NCBI GenBank assembly: GCA_900543105.1
Contig: UQQA01000036.1
Coordinates: 1 to 18,511 of the forward strand
Direction of reading: 5' to 3'
DNA from: an uncultured Ruminococcus sp.
Lineage (GTDB): Bacteria; Bacillota; Clostridia; Oscillospirales; Ruminococcaceae
Length of the DNA stretch: 18,511 bases
The position numbers and the translations under genes are program-made. Below, in pieces: positions 1 through 6,392 of this stretch (position 1 is its first letter; each line of letters opens with the position of its first letter). The notes under the pieces are model-generated. The model ran no database searches and had not been told where the DNA came from. It was given only the letters and a program-made list of their open reading frames with translations.

Positions 1-45
1 TGATTTCGGCGCAGATTTTTTCCTGTATTTTATTGGCGTTTAGTA
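1..45 (+). repeat. Truncated copy of interspersed MITE-like repeat (one end)
   Basis: Positions 1-45 match the reverse complement of 5430-5474 at all but two of 45 bases, so this is the end of a second copy of the element annotated at 5430-5563, cut by the window edge. The terminal motif here is ggcgtttagta at 35-45; the other copies have ggtgtttagca or ggtgtttagta. The repeat ends 23 bp before the start codon of the lipoprotein gene, so that gene's promoter must lie inside the repeat or beyond the window. Confidence 0.75.
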
Positions 46-68
46 TTATTATGAAAGGAAAGGCAGAT

Positions 69-1562
69 ATGGGAAAAAAGACATTTTTATCGGCACTGGC
101 GGTTTTGTGTGCGGCAATGACAGCCTGCACTGCCGCAAATGACGGCGAAAACAACGTTTCGGAAACGGAGAGAACGACAACGACAGTTTCTTCTGTCACT
201 TCATCGGAAACAACGGCTGAAACGAGCGAAACTACTGCTTTGACAACTTCGGAAACAGCTGAAACAACTGAAACGGCTGTGACGGAGAATGTTCCAGAAA
301 AAATATCGGTAAAAGCGGAGGATATGACCTTTACCGACTTTGCATTTATTGAGTATTACAAAGGCTCAAAGCAGGAGGACGAAACAAGCAAAAAGGCGAT
401 AGAATTCCTCAAAACCACGGAAGAATATGCGCAGTCGCAGAAGTATAGTGACTTCTACAAAGGAAAATATCCCGAATATTTCGATGAAAACGGCGTTCTT
501 GTGCCGAAGCTGCACGAAAGCTATACCGAGGACTATGACGGTGACGGCAGGGAAGAAACCTTTCTGCTTATTGATATTCCCTACAGCAATTATATAAACT
601 CCGATGATCCGAGCGATAGCTTTTCGGCAGTCTACAGTTTTCTTATTTTTATTGGAAATGACGGAAATACAGAATTGCTCGACCATAACTGCAGTCTTTA
701 TTATACGGAGTTTATTGATTACGGTTGTAACAAACAGCTCGTTGTAGGTGGCTCGGGAAGCTGCGGTGCGGAGGACCATACGATAATATGGACCGTCCGC
801 GATGGAAAAGCTCTTTGTCTTTATGCTTTCAGAGGTAACGTGTACAAGCAGGATTGCTTTATATCCGTTTTTGCTTGGCAGTCGGTAGGCGGTGTTATGA
901 TATTTGACCCCGAAAAGGTCATGTATATCCCCGTTGACGGCGTTCCGTGCGATAAAGATGAAATAATTAAAATGGATACGGATAAAAACATTGAGAAATT
1001 TTATGAAGATCTCGGAGAATATTCGTATGTTTCACTTATCGGCGGAAAATACTATTGTGTAAGCAACGGATTTATAGATTATGGTACAATTTATACATAT
1101 TCGGACGGGCATTTTGTTTTAACAAATAATTCAAATATCAGGAATAATCATACCTATTTTGATGATGAATCCGGTTATGAGTATGAAGTTCTCGTTGACT
1201 TTGACTATGACAAAGTAACATCGGAAATGACGGCCGTGAAAGCGGAAATGCCATCCTATTCGGTAGATGATATCAACGAATATTCGGCAGAATGGCTGAA
1301 AGAGGACTATGCGGGATTTATCTCCGATGACAGCAGGACTTACACCGCAGATGAGGTAAAGATAACCGCATTTTACGGGATATACGGCGGCTTTTACGCT
1401 GTCAGAATGTTGCCGTATGATGATAAAGTGCTTTTATACGGCTATGATCGTTCTTCTGAGAAAAAAGTTTTTTGGGATATCGAAACTGCTTATAACAATG
1501 GTATTCTTTCCGAAAGCGGCAGGCTGATGCTTGAATCTGATCAAATAGTAAAAAATTTATAA
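69..1562 (+). CDS. Lipoprotein of unknown function with Thr/Ser/Glu-rich linker
   Basis: I do not recognise a family. The ATG at 69 is chosen because ggaaagg lies just upstream (57-63); an in-frame TTG at 33 and ATG at 51 lack this spacing and would spoil the signal peptide. The 497-residue product begins with a lipoprotein signal (GKK, then a hydrophobic stretch ending MTAC, Cys20), so it is probably lipid-anchored outside the membrane. A linker of almost only T, S, E, A and V follows (about residues 30-75), as in surface lipoproteins of ruminococci. The rest is an acidic, Tyr-rich soluble domain. It includes a DYDGDGREE stretch resembling the calcium-binding Asp-rich loops of VCBS/EF-hand-like repeats, so metal binding is possible but unproven. 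No transmembrane segment is seen beyond the signal. No clear terminator follows, and galT starts 70 bp later with its own promoter. Confidence 0.8.
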   Translation: MGKKTFLSALAVLCAAMTACTAANDGENNVSETERTTTTVSSVTSSETTAETSETTALTTSETAETTETAVTENVPEKISVKAEDMTFTDFAFIEYYKGSKQEDETSKKAIEFLKTTEEYAQSQKYSDFYKGKYPEYFDENGVLVPKLHESYTEDYDGDGREETFLLIDIPYSNYINSDDPSDSFSAVYSFLIFIGNDGNTELLDHNCSLYYTEFIDYGCNKQLVVGGSGSCGAEDHTIIWTVRDGKALCLYAFRGNVYKQDCFISVFAWQSVGGVMIFDPEKVMYIPVDGVPCDKDEIIKMDTDKNIEKFYEDLGEYSYVSLIGGKYYCVSNGFIDYGTIYTYSDGHFVLTNNSNIRNNHTYFDDESGYEYEVLVDFDYDKVTSEMTAVKAEMPSYSVDDINEYSAEWLKEDYAGFISDDSRTYTADEVKITAFYGIYGGFYAVRMLPYDDKVLLYGYDRSSEKKVFWDIETAYNNGILSESGRLMLESDQIVKNL

Positions 1563-1568
1563 AAATTG

Positions 1569-1597
1569 TTGCATTTGAACACGGATTATGGTAAAAT
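1569..1597 (+). promoter_or_regulatory. Sigma70-type promoter for galT
   Basis: TTGCAT (1569-1574) and TAAAAT (1592-1597) are separated by 17 bp. A TG one base before the -10 box (1589-1590) makes an extended -10. The match to the -35 consensus is weak. It lies about 35 bp upstream of the galT start. Confidence 0.5.
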
Positions 1598-1632
1598 ATA
1601 AATAACTATTTCCGTCAATGGAGGACTGCGCT

Positions 1633-3147
1633 ATGTCAGATAATATCCATACAGCCGTCCGCAAGCTGATATGCTACGGACTTGAAAATAACCTTATCAC
1701 AGCCGAGGACAGGATCTACACAGCAAATATGCTTATCCACAAGCTCGGTCTGGACGAGTATGACCCACCCGATGAGAATTACTGCGATGTTGAGCTTGAA
1801 CCCGTACTTGCGGATATCCTTGATTACGCCGTAGAAAAGGGCATCATCGAGGACAGCATCGTTTACCGTGACCTTTTCGACACCGAGATAATGGGCTGTC
1901 TTACGCCCCGTCCGTCCGAAGTTATAGAGAAGTTCCGCAGAACTTACCGTGAGAAGTCACCGCAGGCTGCGACCGATTTTTACTATAAATTCAGCTGCGA
2001 TACCGACTATATCCGCCGCTACCGCATCAAAAAGGACGTGAAATGGACGACCGAGACTGAGTACGGCACACTCGATGTTACCATCAATCTTTCCAAGCCC
2101 GAAAAAGACCCGAAAGCTATCGCAGCCGCACTCAATGCAAAGCAAAGCTCATACCCGAAGTGCCAGCTCTGCGAGGAAAATGTCGGCTACGCAGGCAGAG
2201 TAAATCACCCAGCCCGTGAAAACCACCGCATTATCCCGATAAAGATAAACGGCGACCGCTGGGCGCTACAGTATTCGCCTTACGTTTACTATAATGAGCA
2301 TTGCATCGTCCTCAATTGTATGCACACGCCGATGAAGATAGACCGTGACGCTTTTGCGAAGCTTTTTGACTTCGTTGAGCAGTTCCCACACTATTTTGTC
2401 GGCTCGAACGCCGATCTTCCGATCGTCGGCGGCTCAATACTTACTCACGAGCATTTTCAGGGCGGACATTACACCTTTGCAATGGAGAAAGCACCTATCG
2501 AGGAAGAGCTTCATTTTAAAGGCTTTGAGGACGTTAAGGCAGGCAGAGTAAAGTGGCCGATGTCCGTTATCAGAATTTCCTGCCGCGACTATGAGCGCCT
2601 TGTTGAGCTTGGCGATAAGATCCTCACCGCATGGAGAGGCTATACCGACGAAGCTTCGTTCATCTTCGCCGAAACGGACGGCGTTCCGCACAACACTATC
2701 ACGCCTATTGCAAGAAAGAGGGGCAACGACTTTGAGCTTGACCTCGTTCTCCGCAACAATATCACAACGGATGAGTGTCCGCTCGGCGTTTACCATCCAC
2801 ACGCAGAGCTTCACCATATCAAAAAGGAGAATATCGGTCTTATCGAAGTAATGGGACTTGCCGTTCTTCCCGCACGTCTTAAAGGCGAAATGGAAAAGCT
2901 CGCAGATACGCTCATCAACAAGGGCGTGAAAGCAGTACGTGCTGACCCCGTCCTCGAAAAACACGCAGACTGGGCAGAGGAGTTCGCTCCGAAGTATGAT
3001 ATCACCCCCGAAAATGTTGATGATATCATCAAGCAGGAGATAGGCAAGGTGTTTGCGAAGGTCCTCGAACACGCAGGTGTTTATAAGCGTGACGAAAAGG
3101 GCATCGCAGGCTTCAACAGATTCGTTGAATATGTTAATAATAAATAA
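1633..3147 (+). CDS. galT: UDP-glucose--hexose-1-phosphate uridylyltransferase, type 2 (Firmicutes)
   Basis: This cytoplasmic Leloir-pathway enzyme exchanges UMP between UDP-glucose and galactose-1-phosphate. The 504-residue length fits the long Firmicutes GalT (type 2) class rather than the shorter E. coli type (about 350). Visible motifs are a CxxC pair (residues 177 and 180), the stretch NHPARENHRIIPI, and the THEHFQGGHY block (271-280). In this superfamily the His-rich block carries the nucleotidyl-transfer chemistry. The ATG at 1633 is preferred over the ATG at 1618 because GGAGG at 1620-1624 is spaced 8 nt from it and would overlap the earlier start. The cyclophilin gene follows after 18 nt, so the two are likely co-transcribed. 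GalT could use galactose released by the GH59 enzyme encoded elsewhere in the window. Confidence 0.93.
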   Translation: MSDNIHTAVRKLICYGLENNLITAEDRIYTANMLIHKLGLDEYDPPDENYCDVELEPVLADILDYAVEKGIIEDSIVYRDLFDTEIMGCLTPRPSEVIEKFRRTYREKSPQAATDFYYKFSCDTDYIRRYRIKKDVKWTTETEYGTLDVTINLSKPEKDPKAIAAALNAKQSSYPKCQLCEENVGYAGRVNHPARENHRIIPIKINGDRWALQYSPYVYYNEHCIVLNCMHTPMKIDRDAFAKLFDFVEQFPHYFVGSNADLPIVGGSILTHEHFQGGHYTFAMEKAPIEEELHFKGFEDVKAGRVKWPMSVIRISCRDYERLVELGDKILTAWRGYTDEASFIFAETDGVPHNTITPIARKRGNDFELDLVLRNNITTDECPLGVYHPHAELHHIKKENIGLIEVMGLAVLPARLKGEMEKLADTLINKGVKAVRADPVLEKHADWAEEFAPKYDITPENVDDIIKQEIGKVFAKVLEHAGVYKRDEKGIAGFNRFVEYVNNK

Positions 3148-3165
3148 TTTTGGAGGAAAAATAAA

Positions 3166-3639
3166 ATGGTAGTAATCGAAATGGAAAACGGCAAAAAGAT
3201 GAAGATAGAGCTTTATCCCGATAAAGCACCTATCACAGTCGCAAACTTTGAAAAGCTCGTAAAAGAGGGCTTTTATGACGGTCTTACATTCCACAGAGTT
3301 ATCCCCGGCTTTATGATCCAGGGCGGCGACCCCGAGGGTACAGGTATGGGCGGCTCGAAGAATAAGATCAAGGGAGAGTTTGCATCAAACGGCGTGAAGA
3401 ATGACCTCAAGCATACAAGAGGCGTTATCTCAATGGCACGTTCAATGATGAAAGACAGTGCAAGCTCACAGTTCTTCATTATGCATAAGGACGCACCGCA
3501 CCTTGACGGCGAGTATGCTGCATTCGGAAAGGTGATCGAGGGACTTGACGTTATCGACGAGATCGCAGGAGTAGAAACAGACTTCCGTGATAAGCCGACA
3601 ACACCGCAGGTAATGGCTAAGGTTTATATTGAGGAATAA
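3166..3639 (+). CDS. Peptidyl-prolyl cis-trans isomerase, cyclophilin type
   Basis: This is a 157-residue single-domain cyclophilin that catalyses proline cis-trans isomerisation during protein folding. The core motifs are present: TFHRVIPGFMIQGGDPEGTG (residues 41-60) with the catalytic Arg44 and the Phe/Gln of the active-site groove, then SSQFFIM (100-106) and the closing block YAAFGKVIEGLDVIDEIA (117-134). There is no signal peptide or membrane segment, so it is cytoplasmic. A strong ribosome binding site (tggaggaaaa) precedes the ATG. It lies 18 nt after galT in the same direction and probably shares that transcript. Two hairpins after the stop codon close the unit. Pairing with galT looks like simple operon neighbourhood and does not itself suggest a joint function. 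Confidence 0.95.
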   Translation: MVVIEMENGKKMKIELYPDKAPITVANFEKLVKEGFYDGLTFHRVIPGFMIQGGDPEGTGMGGSKNKIKGEFASNGVKNDLKHTRGVISMARSMMKDSASSQFFIMHKDAPHLDGEYAAFGKVIEGLDVIDEIAGVETDFRDKPTTPQVMAKVYIEE

Positions 3640-3646
3640 TAACAAA

Positions 3647-3672
3647 CGCCGTACAGCGAAAGTTGTGCGGCG
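3647..3672 (+). terminator. Hairpin after the cyclophilin gene
   Basis: A 10-bp stem (3647-3656 with 3663-3672, including G-U pairs) closes a cgaaag loop and is followed by a short atttt. The U-tract is weak, so it may act together with the stronger hairpin just downstream. Confidence 0.5.
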
Positions 3673-3687
3673 ATTTTGCATAAAAAA

Positions 3688-3713
3688 ATACCGCCGGATC
3701 AACCCGACGGTAT
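3688..3713. terminator. Bidirectional intrinsic terminator between cyclophilin and mgtE
   Basis: ataccgccgg (3688-3697) pairs with cccgacggtat (3703-3713) with one internal mismatch. T-rich sequence follows on the + strand (3714-3720). A run of A precedes it (3682-3688), giving a U-tract for the - strand. It lies between two convergent genes and can stop both. Confidence 0.8.
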
Positions 3714-3727
3714 ATTTTTTGCTTAAA

Positions 3728-5086
3728 TCAGAATGCCAAAACTCTTGAAGCGATAAGGAAATATACAAGAAGTGCAAGTGCATCAACAATTGTTGTAATG
3801 AACGGCGAAGCCATTACAGCAGGGTCGAATCCAAGCTTTTTCGCAAGCATAGGAAGCGAACAGCCAACAAGCTTTGCAACGATTATTACAAAGAAAATCG
3901 TCAGCGCAACTATCATCGCAATAGTAGCGCCCTTTCGGTCAATGAACATTACCTTTGCGAACACGACAACTGCCATTGTTGCGGCACAGAGTATGCCGAC
4001 ACGGAGTTCTTTCCACATTACTTTGAGAATGTCGGAAAATTCAATTTCCTGAAGCGAGATACCTCGGATTATCGTAACGGACGACTGCGAACCCGAGTTT
4101 CCGCCCGTATCCATAAGCATCGGGATAAATGCTGTCAGCGCAGGGACAACGGCGAGCGCGCTCTCAAAGTGCGTGAGTATCATTCCCGTAAAGGTTGCCG
4201 ATATCATAAGGAGCATCAGCCAAGGAATACGCTGTTTCCAGAGCGAGAACACGCTCGTTTTAAGGTAGGTCTTGCTTGACGAGGACGGGAGCATAGCACC
4301 CATGATCTCCATGTCCTCCATATCCTCGTCACGGATAACGTCCATAGCGTCGTCGAATGTGAGGATTCCGACTATTCTTCCGTCGCCGTCGACAACGGGG
4401 ATAGCGGCAAGGTCGTATTTTGAAAGCATCTGCGCAGCTGTTTCACGGTCATCGTGAGTGTTTACGCAGATAAAGTTAGTTTCCATTATGTCAGAAACGG
4501 GAGTTTCATAATCCGAAACAAGCATATCGAGCAGCGAAACAACGCCGAGAAGCTTACGGTTCTGCGTTACATAGCAGGTATAAACGGTTTCCTTGGCAAG
4601 ACCGATCTTTCGTATCTGGTCGAATCCCTCTTTAACGGTGAGGTCTGCACGGAAGTAAACGAACTCGGTCGTCATTACCGAACCTGCACTGTCCTTCGGG
4701 TACTTTAACAGCTCGTTGATCTGATTTCTCGTTGCGGGATCGGTGTTTTTGAGAATACGGGAAACAACGTTCGCAGGCATCTCTTCGATAAGGTCAACGG
4801 TATCGTCCATGTAAAGTTCATCGATGACATCGTGGAGTTCCTTATCGGAAAGGGCATTGATAAGCACACGCTGGAGATCGCTGTTCATATAGGTGAAAAC
4901 CTCAGCGGCGATCTCTTTCGGTAAAATTCGGTACAAAAGTGTAAGCTCACGCTCGCCGAACTCGTCAAACTCGTCCATTTCTTCAACAAGAGCGGCGATA
5001 TCGGCAGGATTCATCTCGGAAAGCTCGGATTTGAGCTTGACGAAGTTGCGCTCGGTCAGAAGCTGCACAGCGGTATCTTTTTCCAT
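3728..5086 (-). CDS. mgtE: Magnesium transporter MgtE
   Basis: The 452-residue protein has the full MgtE architecture: an N-terminal helical MgtE_N domain (about 10-130), two CBS domains (about 135-190 and 195-255) that in this family sense Mg2+ and gate the channel, and a C-terminal membrane domain of about five helices (285-450). The family signature PMLMDTGGNSGSQSS (322-336) is intact, and the conserved pore Asp lies in TTIVDALALL (431-440). It imports Mg2+ and possibly other divalent cations across the cytoplasmic membrane. The ATG at 5084-5086 has gaggagg 8 nt upstream. The gene appears monocistronic, with a perfect-consensus promoter about 235 bp upstream and a long structured leader described separately. 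MgtE genes in Firmicutes are often controlled by the M-box riboswitch, but I see none of its conserved blocks here. Confidence 0.96.
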   Translation of the reverse strand: MEKDTAVQLLTERNFVKLKSELSEMNPADIAALVEEMDEFDEFGERELTLLYRILPKEIAAEVFTYMNSDLQRVLINALSDKELHDVIDELYMDDTVDLIEEMPANVVSRILKNTDPATRNQINELLKYPKDSAGSVMTTEFVYFRADLTVKEGFDQIRKIGLAKETVYTCYVTQNRKLLGVVSLLDMLVSDYETPVSDIMETNFICVNTHDDRETAAQMLSKYDLAAIPVVDGDGRIVGILTFDDAMDVIRDEDMEDMEIMGAMLPSSSSKTYLKTSVFSLWKQRIPWLMLLMISATFTGMILTHFESALAVVPALTAFIPMLMDTGGNSGSQSSVTIIRGISLQEIEFSDILKVMWKELRVGILCAATMAVVVFAKVMFIDRKGATIAMIVALTIFFVIIVAKLVGCSLPMLAKKLGFDPAVMASPFITTIVDALALLVYFLIASRVLAF

Positions 5087-5107
5087 AAAAATTCCTCCTC
5101 ATCTTTC

Positions 5108-5144
5108 GGAACACGGCAAAGCGTTGTTTCGCTCCGTCAGTCCC
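5108..5144 (-). promoter_or_regulatory. Hairpin just upstream of the mgtE ribosome binding site
   Basis: On the RNA, GGGAC pairs with GUUCC, ACGG with CCGU, and AGCG with CGCU around an AAACAA loop. A UG bulge lies on one side and a UUG bulge on the other, for 13 base pairs in all. The G-U wobble between 5142 and 5110 exists only in the - strand transcript. It may present or mask the start region of mgtE. Confidence 0.6.
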
Positions 5145-5172
5145 ATAATAAAAAAGCGGGAGGCATAAAACA

Positions 5173-5268
5173 TTAAAGTGAAATTACGAAACGAACGGGG
5201 GACACTTCCGAAACCGCCGCTTCGCACTTGCTACCTCGAGGTTTTATACCTGTACTTCCCACGTCCAT
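5173..5268 (-). CDS. Leader-peptide ORF upstream of mgtE (31 codons)
   Basis: This ORF is too short for routine calling but has good initiation signals: GAGGAG (5283-5278) lies 9 nt before an ATG (5268-5266), and the ORF ends at TAA (5175-5173). The peptide begins MDVGSTGIKPRGSKCEAAVS and ends VRFVISL. It has no hydrophobic segment long enough to be a membrane peptide. Translation would run through one arm of the long-range stem, and the stop codon sits directly before the other arm. By analogy with mgtL-type leader peptides of enterobacteria it could couple translation to mgtE expression, but no sequence similarity to those is claimed. It could instead be a chance ORF. Confidence 0.45.
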   Translation of the reverse strand: MDVGSTGIKPRGSKCEAAVSEVSPVRFVISL

Positions 5269-5324
5269 TAAATCTCACTCCTCTGTAATTTATTAAATTC
5301 GGGTAAAGCCAAAATTACTTTTTA

Positions 5325-5353
5325 ATTATACATTAGTGCATTTTAAATGTCAA
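5325..5353 (-). promoter_or_regulatory. Perfect-consensus sigma70 promoter for mgtE
   Basis: On the - strand TTGACA (5353-5348) and TATAAT (5330-5325) match the consensus at all twelve positions, with a 17-bp spacer. The expected transcription start is near 5318. Confidence 0.85.
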
Positions 5354-5387
5354 GAATTTTTATGTTAATTTAAGTTAAAAAGCAAAA

Positions 5388-5430
5388 ATTACCGCCGCAT
5401 AAGAACGGTAAGAACTTATGCGGCGGTAAT
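5388..5430 (-). terminator. Intrinsic terminator of the GntR/ABC operon
   Basis: A perfect 16-bp inverted repeat (5388-5403 with 5415-5430, core accgccgcat) has an 11-nt loop. On the - strand it is followed by aatttttgcttttt, a good U-tract. It is separated from the permease stop codon by the MITE-like element, whose outer base is the last base of the stem. Confidence 0.85.
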
Positions 5431-5563
5431 GCTAAACACCAATAAAATACAGGAAAAAATCTGCGCCGAAATCACATATAAACCTGTCTTCAACATCAAG
5501 CTGTTTTTAACAGCTACAAGATTGTCGGCTTGATTTTTTCCAAATTTTAAATGGTGTTTAGCA
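5430..5563. mobile_element. MITE-like element with imperfect 32-bp terminal inverted repeats
   Basis: The outer 32 bases at each end (5430-5461 and 5532-5563) are inverted repeats with 26 of 32 matches. The outermost 12 (tgctaaacacca) and the inner gattttttcc blocks are the most conserved. The trinucleotide taa flanks both sides (5427-5429 and 5564-5566), a possible target duplication. Internally, agctgtt and aacagct form a small hairpin (5499-5515), and atcaagc/gcttgat (5495-5501, 5528-5534) form another inverted pair, so the whole element could fold into one long hairpin. It has no coding capacity. It lies 5 bp after the permease stop codon and abuts the terminator. A second copy begins the window, and a related end is at 16127-16157. 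Confidence 0.7.
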
Positions 5564-5568
5564 TAATA

Positions 5569-6378
5569 TCAATTGCCCTTTATTGCGAGCGGCTTGACAG
5601 AGGAACGTCTTGTGATGAGGCAGGATATGAGCAGCAGTATCAGCGAAGCGCCTATGAATACCGCAGCTCCCTGCGAAGCGTTGCCTATAAACGAGACATC
5701 CGAACCCGATTCGACAAGATAGGAAAGTCCGACCAGCTTCACAACACTGCACCAGAATGATGCCAATGCATCTACGCCCAGTGCAAAATAAATTCCTCCC
5801 GTCGGGATAAAGATCAATAAAAGTATGGTGATCAAAGATGCCCAGCCGGGAAGTTTGTATATAAGTGCAGCAATAAAGATAACAGCAGCACATAATGCAA
5901 TGTAGCTGAATACGGCTATGCCGAAATAACGTATTCTTACGGTGAGATCACTCCAACCCTCGTCGATGAGAGAACTTTTTACACCGTAAAGCGATGCACC
6001 CCACATTTCGTCTTCTCCCGTTATCAATGACATGATCGGAAAAATTACAGAAACTTCAAGTGCTGATACTACAGAAAGTATCACCGATGATATGTATGCG
6101 GAAACGCAGGCTGTTGTCCTTGAAGTGCCGTTTGCGGCAGCTGTGTTGAAAAAGTCTGTGATGTTTGCACACATAAATCCGAATACGAAAAAGCCGATCA
6201 AAGCATCAAATCCGTTCTGTCCCGTTTCGCGAAGACTGAACGGAACTTTTTCTGCAACGGATCTGATCGTTGCGGAAATCAGAATAGAACCGATCACCCA
6301 AATAAGGTAAAATAACGGGACTGATCTCAATCTGTAAAGCTGATATTTGCAGTTTGCGATAATACTGTTTGCTGACAT
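5569..6378 (-). CDS. ABC-type multidrug/antimicrobial transporter, permease subunit
   Basis: This 269-residue integral membrane protein has about six hydrophobic segments (near residues 20-38, 58-75, 95-118, 155-178, 180-205 and 238-258). The residues between the third and fourth form an external loop rich in charged residues. There is no nucleotide-binding domain. It is encoded 14 bp after the ABC ATPase in the same direction, so it is taken as the membrane partner of that ATPase, as in YtrA-type operons. The ATG at 6376-6378 follows a gggggaattttt ribosome binding site. The substrate cannot be read from the sequence; related small GntR-ABC operons answer cell-envelope stress or peptide antibiotics. 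The operon terminator follows, with a MITE-like insertion in between. Confidence 0.82.
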   Translation of the reverse strand: MSANSIIANCKYQLYRLRSVPLFYLIWVIGSILISATIRSVAEKVPFSLRETGQNGFDALIGFFVFGFMCANITDFFNTAAANGTSRTTACVSAYISSVILSVVSALEVSVIFPIMSLITGEDEMWGASLYGVKSSLIDEGWSDLTVRIRYFGIAVFSYIALCAAVIFIAALIYKLPGWASLITILLLIFIPTGGIYFALGVDALASFWCSVVKLVGLSYLVESGSDVSFIGNASQGAAVFIGASLILLLISCLITRRSSVKPLAIKGN

Positions 6379-6392
6379 AAAAATTCCCCCTT

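Larger units (their letters stand above)
5087..5318 (-). promoter_or_regulatory. Long structured 5' leader of mgtE (unassigned RNA element)
   Basis: The promoter at 5325-5353 predicts a 232-nt untranslated leader. Reading along the - strand it holds: a 31-codon ORF (5268-5173); an 11-bp long-range stem pairing 5241-5251 (inside the ORF) with 5161-5171 (just past its stop codon), followed 5 nt later by six U residues (5155-5150); and a bulged hairpin at 5144-5108 ending about 14 nt before the mgtE ribosome binding site. Both stems contain a G-U pair that is paired only in the - strand RNA, which supports the orientation. This layout fits attenuation coupled to translation of the small ORF, by inference. 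The conserved sequence blocks of the M-box, ydaO and yybP-ykoY classes are not apparent. Confidence 0.55.

Noticed and set aside
2434..3294. 286-codon open frame on the - strand opposite galT
   Set aside because: It lies antisense to a clear galT with intact motifs, has no recognisable domain or ribosome binding site, and its Cys/Phe-rich composition is typical of a shadow frame.
5221..5270. tRNA-like or transposon remnant in the GC-rich part of the mgtE leader
   Set aside because: No cloverleaf, T-arm or acceptor stem could be built, and no transposase similarity was seen in any frame.
5087..5318. M-box (ykoK) or other named metal riboswitch for mgtE
   Set aside because: I compared the leader with remembered M-box, yybP-ykoY, NiCo and ydaO conserved blocks and found none; a covariance-model search would be needed to exclude a divergent form.
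5481..5492. CRISPR or tandem array based on the recurring aacctgtcttca
   Set aside because: Only two direct occurrences, 13 kb apart, with no regular spacing.
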